Of a stretch of DNA of 64,000 bases, positions 1 to 6,934 are shown piece after piece. The position numbers and the translations under genes were made by a program. The notes beneath the pieces were generated by a model. That model saw only the letters and a program-made list of their open reading frames with translations, was not told the DNA's origin and made no database searches. Origin of the DNA: an uncultured Lachnospiraceae bacterium (GTDB taxonomy: Bacteria > Bacillota > Clostridia > Lachnospirales > Lachnospiraceae); the NCBI GenBank assembly GCA_902789735.1, contig CADAOZ010000013.1, positions 1 through 64,000 of the forward strand, in the 5' to 3' direction. The first letter of the stretch is position 1; every line of letters begins with the position of its first letter.

Positions 1-105
1 ATCAATGCAGATGTGAACGCGGCATATCAGATCATGAAAGCCGGCGGGGTCAGGGACATTCCCATCAAGGTCGGGGAACAGGTCCGCAGGATCAATGCAA
101 CCTGA
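1..105 (+). mobile_element. tnpB: 3' end of a TnpB-like (IS200/IS605 OrfB) gene
   Basis: The window opens inside a reading frame that ends with TGA at 103-105. Its 34 visible residues contain INADVNAAYQI, which matches the C-terminal end of TnpB proteins, where the last RuvC-like aspartate sits in an (N/S)ADVN(A/G)A context. TnpB is the RNA-guided nuclease of IS200/IS605 and IS607 elements and the ancestor of Cas12. Only the tail is in view, so I cannot tell whether the gene is intact or whether a TnpA partner is present. An unrelated RuvC-fold protein is unlikely given the motif. Confidence 0.75.
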
Positions 106-200
106 ATTAGATCGGGTAGAGGCATCAGGCTAGTGCCATTAAAAGAGCGGAGCGGTAAGCTGCTTCGTGAATTTATAAATATCAACTATAAAGTGATAAA
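106..200 (+). ncRNA. candidate omega RNA / right end of the TnpB element
   Basis: The stretch directly after the tnpB stop can fold. An 8-bp stem (148-155 with 160-167, including G-T pairs) closes a TAAG loop, and a short GGCA/TGCC stem lies at 121-137. TnpB elements are known to make their guide RNA from the 3' end of tnpB and its trailer, ending at the element's right end. The position fits, but I could not define the exact boundary, the guide or the transposon end. The rest, up to about 360, is AT-rich with no gene seen. Confidence 0.35.
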
Positions 201-421
201 TAGCCATGAGGTAATGAATTCAAAAATGTAAAAAGGGAATAAACACTGACGATCCGTGACCCTCCATGAAAGAATCTTTTTAAGGCATCTAACTAAAAAC
301 AGCATATTTATTAACGTAAATAGGAAACACGGGAGCTGGCCGGTATTTGCTATACTTAAAAAGGAACATAAGCCGGGCTCTGCCCGGGTAATTTGAACAT
401 TTTTAAGTGAGGAAAGTATTT

Positions 422-1189
422 ATGGGGAAAACAATTGTATTTGAAGTCTGTCTGGGTACAGCGGATCCAGCCATCAAGGCGGTCAGCTATGATCTGATCA
501 AAAAGGACCTGGAAGAGACCTCCGGTCTTCCGGTCTGGGAAATCTTTACCGATAAGGCAGCCGCTGACGCTACGGAAGCTATGACGCTTGAAGAAGCCCT
601 GCAGAAAGCGGAACAGGAAGGCTATGAAAATATCCGCATTGTACCTATCTTCCTGACCAAGGGAGATCTGTTTTATGAGACCAAACATACTGTCGAGTCA
701 TATCAGGACAGATTCGATATCAAGATTTCCGACGCGGTTCTGGCTGACAGGGATTCTACAGCCTTTGCAGCCGGCATCCTGACCCAGTGCCTGCATATGG
801 ACCCGGACAGGGAGTATGTTTTAGCCGCTTACGGAAATCCTGATTTCAGCGGCATGGCCTATGAAATCCTGCAGACGGCTTTCGACAGGAATGGCTATGA
901 TAATGTCTTTGTGGCCCAGAAGGTCTCCAATCCCGGTGTTCCGGAATGTGTTGAATTCCTTCGCCGACGCAGGGAAGGCAGAACGGATCTGAAACCTGTA
1001 ATACTTGTGCCTTTGATCGTATCCGGCGGCAACGCCCAGATGGATAAGCTGATCGGGGAGACGGACTCCTTTGCTTCCGCCCTCAGAGACGCCGGATTTG
1101 AAGTGGAAGCCCAGAATAAGGGACTGGGAGAATATAAGCAGTTCCGCAGAATCTATACCATACGGCTGAATTCAATCAACAAGGAGTGA
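422..1189 (+). CDS. CbiK-like chelatase-fold protein lacking catalytic histidines
   Basis: A 255-residue protein matching the anaerobic cobaltochelatase (CbiK, sirohydrochlorin cobaltochelatase) family over its whole length: an N-terminal VFEVCLGTAD strand, IRIVPIFLTKGDLFYETKHT near residues 71-90, and the second-lobe strand YVLAAYGNPD. In CbiK two histidines bind the metal, in MGHG and GDHA-type motifs. Here they read AAYGN (Tyr137) and SGGNAQ (Asn204), so both are gone. Chelatase activity is therefore doubtful, and a binding or structural role is more likely. The ATG at 422 is chosen because GTGAGGAAAG just before it serves as ribosome site; an in-frame GTG at 407 would place the start inside that site. 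It has its own terminator. Confidence 0.65.
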   Translation: MGKTIVFEVCLGTADPAIKAVSYDLIKKDLEETSGLPVWEIFTDKAAADATEAMTLEEALQKAEQEGYENIRIVPIFLTKGDLFYETKHTVESYQDRFDIKISDAVLADRDSTAFAAGILTQCLHMDPDREYVLAAYGNPDFSGMAYEILQTAFDRNGYDNVFVAQKVSNPGVPECVEFLRRRREGRTDLKPVILVPLIVSGGNAQMDKLIGETDSFASALRDAGFEVEAQNKGLGEYKQFRRIYTIRLNSINKE

Positions 1190-1268
1190 ACCGAGGGGTA
1201 AAAGAAGGATCAGACCCGTGGTCAGATTACTCTGTAAGTTTTTTAATTGGCGTAACTAAATTTCAACA

Positions 1269-1297
1269 AAACCGGGTCTCTTCTGAGTCCGGTTTTT
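1269..1297 (+). terminator. rho-independent terminator after the CbiK-like gene
   Basis: AAACCGG pairs with CCGGTTT around a 13-nt loop, followed by a short T run. Confidence 0.7.
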
Positions 1298-1729
1298 GCA
1301 TTATGGAAATATTATGAAGATGGTGCCGCATTTTCTTAATGCTACAGCTTCATTTTATGTTAGTTCGTTTAACGAAACTCTGCGCTTTACAGCTATGATG
1401 CTGACAAGTGAGAGCATAATAAGCATTAACCACACCAGTATGCGGCCCGTTATGATGCCACCAGTCTTTGAATTAATAAGCCGGCTGTTCTGTACAGAGG
1501 CAGATCACATGCATTTAAACAGCGTTTTTTGGAAAAGTTAAAATCTGTATAAAATAAAGTCAAAAAAAACTTTTGAAAAAAAATCCGGAAAGAATTCTTT
1601 ATCCAGCTTATCTCATATGTTAATATTTTAGTTGAAGATATCACTGTAATAAGGAACATGTCCAAATATTTCTCTGTATCCAGTTCAGTCTTGTTTGAGG
1701 AATGTATAACAGAAAAATGGAGGATTAAT
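1298..1729. other. AT-rich intergenic region with a palindrome
   Basis: No convincing gene. It contains a 13-bp palindrome, TTCGTT-T-AACGAA, at 1364-1376 that could be an operator, and A/T tracts around 1555-1585. Base composition is clearly more AT-rich than most of the window, like the lipoprotein gene that follows, which suggests the two came together. Confidence 0.4.
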
Positions 1730-2857
1730 ATGAAAAAAAGAATTCTTACTCTCATTTTAACAGGATGTGTGATACTTACGTTTTCCGGTTGCAGCGGTTC
1801 TGCTTCAAGTGCAACAGAGCCGGATTCTGTTTCAGACACAGCGAAAACAGATTCTGCTACAGGAACAGAAGAACTTTCTGAAGAAGAATTTGATTATCAT
1901 GGCCTTCATTTAAATATTCCTTCCAATTTGATTTCAAGTCTGAATGCAGCGAATAATCCGCCCGACCAGTATACTGCTTATTCTGATTCGGGGGTATCCT
2001 GGTTTTCCGCAATGATTCATTCAGATAATGTCGTATCGGACGTCGAAACATTTGGTGAAACGTACAGTTCAGGCAGTGCGATGATATATTATTCCATCGT
2101 TAAAGACACCAAAAATGAATACTGGCCATTTGAATATGAGCAGACACAGATTGGAGGGACGGATGTCTTAATAGGAACAGTTTACAAAGATGAAGAATGG
2201 TATACACGTGCGTATGTGATTCTTGAGAACAATTCCATTGAATTGGAATACAGAACGAAAGAGGAGAAATATAACGATCTTATCCGGAAAAGCCTGGAAA
2301 CGATCAGGATAGATGACGATGAAATACCGGAGATTATGCGAATTACAAAGCCCGAAAACCTTCAGGAAAAAGGATTGAATACGAAAGCGATTGAGACCTG
2401 TGGAATATATGTAAATATACCGGAAACATATGTCCCAGTGGCTAACGATGACGATTCTGTAGTCTGGGTTGATCCGGATGGAAAAACCATGATTGGTTTT
2501 ACGCTGTCAGACGTGGCCATTATGAATATGGATGATGGAGATATGAGAGAACACTTATCCGGGAACCCGTCATTTATTGAGCTTAGCCACCATTCAGTAA
2601 CTCTTTACAATGGAATGGTATTTTCGTGGAATTTCTATACAACTTCTCAGGATGACGGCACAGAGATCGAGAATTGTATCGTAGCCTGCCATCCTACATA
2701 TTCTGCGAATAATGCAGTCGTTATGTATGGTATCGGTGATGAGAATTTCGAGGAAACAGTCATCACGATTGCGGAAACAATCAGGTATGCGGATGGCTGG
2801 ACCAATGATTTTCTTGAATATGATCCAATCCCCAGGTCTGAGTTTGATCCGGAATAA
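1730..2857 (+). CDS. AT-rich lipoprotein of unknown function
   Basis: A 375-residue predicted lipoprotein. The start at 1730 is preceded by GGAGG at 1719-1723 and gives a typical signal: MKKR, a hydrophobic stretch and the lipobox LTFSGC. After a Ser/Thr-rich linker the mature part has two similar-looking halves, each mentioning a stretch such as YHGLHLNIPSNL and CGIYVNIPETYVP, which suggests an internal duplication of one extracellular domain. I do not recognise the family. The gene stands alone between two terminators and is more AT-rich than its neighbours, which hints at acquisition near the TnpB element. Confidence 0.75.
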   Translation: MKKRILTLILTGCVILTFSGCSGSASSATEPDSVSDTAKTDSATGTEELSEEEFDYHGLHLNIPSNLISSLNAANNPPDQYTAYSDSGVSWFSAMIHSDNVVSDVETFGETYSSGSAMIYYSIVKDTKNEYWPFEYEQTQIGGTDVLIGTVYKDEEWYTRAYVILENNSIELEYRTKEEKYNDLIRKSLETIRIDDDEIPEIMRITKPENLQEKGLNTKAIETCGIYVNIPETYVPVANDDDSVVWVDPDGKTMIGFTLSDVAIMNMDDGDMREHLSGNPSFIELSHHSVTLYNGMVFSWNFYTTSQDDGTEIENCIVACHPTYSANNAVVMYGIGDENFEETVITIAETIRYADGWTNDFLEYDPIPRSEFDPE

Positions 2858-2878
2858 TAAAATGTAAAGAAAATAGAA

Positions 2879-2931
2879 ATCGCCCGGTCAAGTCTGTTAT
2901 GACTTTGGTCGGGCGATGTTTTTCTTTTTTT
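2879..2931 (+). terminator. rho-independent terminator after the lipoprotein gene
   Basis: ATCGCCCG pairs with CGGGCGAT around a 23-nt loop, followed by a long T-rich tract. Confidence 0.85.
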
Positions 2932-3077
2932 GATTTCTATACGACTGCTGCACATGACAGGAAGGACCTGAAAGACATCCTCGCTGAAGGGAATGCGTAA
3001 AAGCCGCCTGTCCGGCTTTGTCAAGAGGTTTGAGGAGCCATCCCCAAATCTACTTGTACAAAAACTAAACGGATTTT

Positions 3078-3341
3078 TTGTACATTTTATATTTTATGTT
3101 TACATTATATCTGTCAAAGTCCAGGACCCTGCTGATGGTAGCGTTCACTGTCGTGATTCCCTATCTGCTTTTCAATGTGACCAGACTCCTGCCTCTCTTC
3201 TTTATTTTGGGAATTTCCCTTCCGGCTTACTTCTGCGCGCTTATGTATACGCCGATCTTCAAAAAAATGATCGGCAATACGGAAGAAGAGGACAGGCCCT
3301 GGGTACTCGATGAAGAGGAAAATGAAGGAAAACAAGAATAG
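3078..3341 (+). pseudogene. 3' remnant of a YesL-family (DUF624) membrane protein gene
   Basis: About 55 residues from 3110 onward (VAFTVVIPYLLFNVTRL, then FFILGISLPAYFCAL and IFKKMI) look like the last transmembrane segments of YesL/DUF624 proteins. These are normally about 200 residues long with five or more membrane segments and sit beside sugar-utilisation genes. The N-terminal two thirds are missing: upstream sequence has stops in all frames and no good ribosome site, and the only start is a TTG at 3078 without Shine-Dalgarno. It ends 33 bases before malQ, so it was probably once its operon partner. Confidence 0.6.
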
Positions 3342-3374
3342 TATTCATATTTATAGCATGTATTAGGAGGAGAT

Positions 3375-4880
3375 ATGCGTACAAGCGGAATATTATTTCC
3401 GGTCTTCAGTCTGCCCGGTAAATACGGGATCGGCTGTTTTTCGGAGGAAGCGTATAAGTTTGTGGATTTTCTGAAGGAAGCAAAGCAGACCTACTGGCAG
3501 ATCCTGCCGCTTGGACCTACCGGTTATGGAGATTCCCCTTACCAGTCTTTTTCGACCTTTGCGGGGAATCCGTATCTGATCAGTCTCGAGGACCTCATTT
3601 CACAGGGGCTTCTGACAAAAGAGGAATGTGACGCGGTAGATTTCGGTGACGGGAAAGAAGTGGATTATGGCAAGCTCTATACCGGCCGCAAAGGACTTCT
3701 CAGAAAGGCCTGTCAGAGGAGCGGTCATAAAGAAACGGAAGCATTCAAGATTTTCCAGACAGAAAATGCTTTCTGGCTGAAGGATTACGCCCTCTTCATG
3801 GCTGTGAAAGACGCCCACGGCGGCGCGGGCGCATCGGAATGGGAACCCGACATCCGCGGCTATGAACCTGCCGCAGTGCAGGAATGGTCGGAAAAACTGC
3901 AGGATGAGATCGGATTCTATGAATACCAGCAGTTTGAGTTTTTCAGGCAGTGGAAGAAGCTCAAGGCATACGCCGCTTCACAGGGTATTTCGATCATCGG
4001 GGATATCCCCATTTATGTTTCCGCAGACAGTTCCGATTTCTGGGCCCACAGAGACCTGTTCCAGCTGGATGAAAGAGGGCGGATCCGCATGATCGCGGGC
4101 GTTCCTCCGGACGGATTTTCTGCTACAGGACAGGTATGGGGCAATCCCCTGTATAACTGGTCGCTGCACAAAGAGACCGGATATGACTGGTGGATCCGCA
4201 GGATTGCCAAATGCAAAGAGCTTTACGATGTCATCCGGATCGACCATTTCCGCGGTTTTGATGAATATTTCGCTATCCCGGCAGACGCGGATACAGCAGC
4301 GTCAGGACATTGGGAAAAAGGTCCCGGCACGGATTTGTTTGACGCGATCGAGGCTGCCCTGGGCAAAACACCTATTATAGCGGAAGATTTAGGGTATGTG
4401 ACGGATACAGTCCGCCAGCTTGTACGGGATACGGGCTTCCCGAATATGAAAGTACTGGAGTTCGCTTTCGATTCCAGAGACTCAACAGGTGCCATGGAAT
4501 ATCTGCCTTACCGCTTTAAGAACAATTGCGTGGTCTATACGGGTACGCATGATAACGAGACACTCCGCGGCTGGATCGACAGCATCCTGCCGGTGGAAAG
4601 ACAGCAGGTGCGCGAGTATCTGGATGTGCGCTCTGAGGATCCGCAGGAAATCGTAGAGAAGATGATCATCGCCGCTTTTTCTTCTGTTGCAGACTGCTGT
4701 ATCATCCCCATGCAGGATTATCTGGGACTGGATAACAGCGCCAGGACCAATCAGCCTTCGACCAACGGTACGAACTGGAAGTGGAGAGTGAACAAAGAAG
4801 ATCTGAATGATGCTCTTGTGGCCAGGATTGCCAGACTGACGGAACTGTATGGCAGATTTGAAGAACCGCAGGATAAGTAA
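3375..4880 (+). CDS. malQ: 4-alpha-glucanotransferase (amylomaltase)
   Basis: A 501-residue GH77 enzyme that moves alpha-1,4-glucan segments between malto-oligosaccharides in the cytoplasm, as part of maltodextrin and glycogen metabolism. Signature motifs are all present: DSPYQSFSTFAGNP near the start, GDIPIYVSADSSDFWA, the nucleophile motif DVIRIDHFRGF, the acid/base motif PIIAEDLGYVT, the transition-state motif YTGTHDNETLRGW and the C-terminal GLDNSARTNQPST. The length is typical of bacterial MalQ. GGAGGAG lies seven bases before the ATG. It stands between the YesL remnant and a strong terminator. Confidence 0.97.
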   Translation: MRTSGILFPVFSLPGKYGIGCFSEEAYKFVDFLKEAKQTYWQILPLGPTGYGDSPYQSFSTFAGNPYLISLEDLISQGLLTKEECDAVDFGDGKEVDYGKLYTGRKGLLRKACQRSGHKETEAFKIFQTENAFWLKDYALFMAVKDAHGGAGASEWEPDIRGYEPAAVQEWSEKLQDEIGFYEYQQFEFFRQWKKLKAYAASQGISIIGDIPIYVSADSSDFWAHRDLFQLDERGRIRMIAGVPPDGFSATGQVWGNPLYNWSLHKETGYDWWIRRIAKCKELYDVIRIDHFRGFDEYFAIPADADTAASGHWEKGPGTDLFDAIEAALGKTPIIAEDLGYVTDTVRQLVRDTGFPNMKVLEFAFDSRDSTGAMEYLPYRFKNNCVVYTGTHDNETLRGWIDSILPVERQQVREYLDVRSEDPQEIVEKMIIAAFSSVADCCIIPMQDYLGLDNSARTNQPSTNGTNWKWRVNKEDLNDALVARIARLTELYGRFEEPQDK

Positions 4881-4905
4881 AAAGTAAAAATATCTTATTA
4901 TAAAA

Positions 4906-4961
4906 ATGGATTTCTGGATTCCGGGCTCAGTATTATACCGGAATCCAGGAATCCATTTTTC
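4906..4961. terminator. bidirectional terminator between malQ and the phosphate symporter gene
   Basis: A long near-perfect hairpin: AATGGATTxCTGGATTCCGG pairs with its complement around a 13-nt loop. T runs lie on both outer sides, which suits the convergent genes. Confidence 0.85.
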
Positions 4962-4983
4962 ATTTTCTGGCTATATCCTGCGC

Positions 4984-6732
4984 TCAGATTTTGTATTTTT
5001 CCGCGTAGGCGTTTACTTCCTTCCTGAACGCTTCTGTCTCTTTCTCTTTCAGATGATCCAGATATTCGTGTGTTTCAAAATTGCCCTGGCTGAGATTGAT
5101 CATAGCAACGGCAATGTTGGAGCAGTGGTCGGATACCCTTTCCAGATTGGTCAGGATATCATTGAAGATAAAGCCCTGCAGGATGGTACAGGTACCTTCC
5201 TGCACACGTTCCACGTGATGCATCTTCATTTCATCACAGAGGCTGTCAATGATCTCTTCCAGGGGCTCGACTTCCTTGGCACCTTCTACATCCTCTGCGA
5301 TAAAAGCGCCGGTGGCCAGTCCCATGATCTCGAAAACAGCATGTGTGATCACATCCATTTCGTGATCGGCCGCGCCGGAGAAGATAACATTCTTTTCGTT
5401 CTTTTCCTTGGCGTTCTCGGCGATATTTCTGGCATGGTCTGTAATCCGCTCAAAATCAGATAAGACATGGAGATATTTGGATACCTGTCTGCTCTGCTCT
5501 GTAGAAAGCGTTTTGGCTGTAAGCTTGGACAGATAGGTTCCCAGGGCATCCTCATATTTGTCGCCCATATCTTCCAGTTCGGTGACCTTGTTGAAACCGG
5601 CCTCATCGAAATTCTTAAACAGGCTCAGGGCTATCTGAATAGATTCGCCCGCGACATTTGCCATATCGTCTATGGTCTGGCGGACCTGTTCAATGGCCAG
5701 GGCAGGATGATCCAGGAAACGTTCTTCCAGCTGGATGAACTGACGCTCCTCGTCCGGCTTGTCCGGGATTGCCTTTACGACTACAGCCTCGATTATGCCG
5801 GTGAGAGGCATCAGGACAATGATCATGCCCAGGCGCAGGAAGGAGTTCACAGCGGCCATATTGAAGGGATTCATGACATTACTCATAAAGCCGAAATGCA
5901 GAATGGCATTTGCGGGATAAAAGACCAGGCAGCAGGCCAGGACGCCCACAGCAGATGCTACCAGATAAACCAGAGCAGCCCGTTTGCCGTTCACACTGGC
6001 GCCGATGGCGGATAAGAGGACCGGCGCGGAAGCACCAATCGCAACGCCCATCAGCAGAGGCAGCGCGGAGTCCAGCGTCATGGCACCTGACAGGGACAAG
6101 GCCTGCAGGATACCGACCGCAGCGGATGCGGACTGGAGCATGGCTGTGATCGCAACGCCGACCAGAATACCCAGGACCGGGTTACGCATGGAAGTCAGCA
6201 GATTCAAGAACCAGGGCGCCTTTCCCAGAGCACTGACGGATCCGCTCATGGTGCTCATGCCGAACATCAGGATCGAGAAGCCCATCAGGATATTACCTGT
6301 ATAGAGACCGGTCCTTTTCTTGCTGAACATACGGAGCAGAATACCGATAACAGCTGCCAGTCCGGTCAGTGTCTTGGTAGACAAAAGACTGGCAATGCCT
6401 TCCGTACCGTCAATATAGCTGAGGCAGATGACCCAGCCTGTAATACTTGTTCCAAGAATGGAACCAATAATGACTGAAATGGCCTGCCGCAGTTTCATAA
6501 TGCCCGAGTTGACGAAGCCGACCGCCATTACAGAAGTTGCCGCGGAAGACTGGATCACGGCTGTGACGCCTGTTCCGAAGAGAACGCCTTTGAGCTGTGT
6601 GCCCGAGACCTTGAACAGGATCGGTTCCAGTTTATCGCCGGAGACTTTCTTCAGTCCTTCTCCCATAAGAGACATGCCGAACAGAAAGAGGGCGACACCG
6701 CTGAATAGTGAGATTATTTCTGGTATACCCAT
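4984..6732 (-). CDS. Na/Pi cotransporter family protein with PhoU domain
   Basis: A 582-residue membrane protein of the NptA/PNaS family, expected to import phosphate with sodium. The N-terminal part carries the two inverted Na/Pi repeats with the characteristic QSSAATSVMAVGFVNSG and MLQSASAAVGILQALS motifs; the last 220 residues are soluble helices of PhoU type (for example DFERITDHARNIAENA and NLERVSDHCSNIAVAM). PhoU-like tails are thought to regulate transport. The ATG at 6732 has GGAGG nine bases upstream and is preferred to the GTG at 6738. Upstream lie small inverted repeats (6761-6778 and 6798-6817) that could be operators. The gene is monocistronic. Confidence 0.93.
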   Translation of the reverse strand: MGIPEIISLFSGVALFLFGMSLMGEGLKKVSGDKLEPILFKVSGTQLKGVLFGTGVTAVIQSSAATSVMAVGFVNSGIMKLRQAISVIIGSILGTSITGWVICLSYIDGTEGIASLLSTKTLTGLAAVIGILLRMFSKKRTGLYTGNILMGFSILMFGMSTMSGSVSALGKAPWFLNLLTSMRNPVLGILVGVAITAMLQSASAAVGILQALSLSGAMTLDSALPLLMGVAIGASAPVLLSAIGASVNGKRAALVYLVASAVGVLACCLVFYPANAILHFGFMSNVMNPFNMAAVNSFLRLGMIIVLMPLTGIIEAVVVKAIPDKPDEERQFIQLEERFLDHPALAIEQVRQTIDDMANVAGESIQIALSLFKNFDEAGFNKVTELEDMGDKYEDALGTYLSKLTAKTLSTEQSRQVSKYLHVLSDFERITDHARNIAENAKEKNEKNVIFSGAADHEMDVITHAVFEIMGLATGAFIAEDVEGAKEVEPLEEIIDSLCDEMKMHHVERVQEGTCTILQGFIFNDILTNLERVSDHCSNIAVAMINLSQGNFETHEYLDHLKEKETEAFRKEVNAYAEKYKI

Positions 6733-6934
6733 TTGCACATTCCTCCCAGTATATGAAATCGTATCAGTTTTATGATACCGCTTTATTGTTAATCCTTTTT
6801 TTTACAATCGTAAAAAATATGTTAAATACATAATGGGATCAACAAAAATATTATATACCTTTTTAGAAATTAATTCAGATTAACAGGACACTGTAATCGA
6901 ATTGGAAAGATGGCTTCTGTTAAAAAAACATGGA

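Noticed and set aside
1296-1541. 81-codon frame after the chelatase-like gene
   Set aside because: No ribosome site, begins inside the terminator, no domain-like composition.
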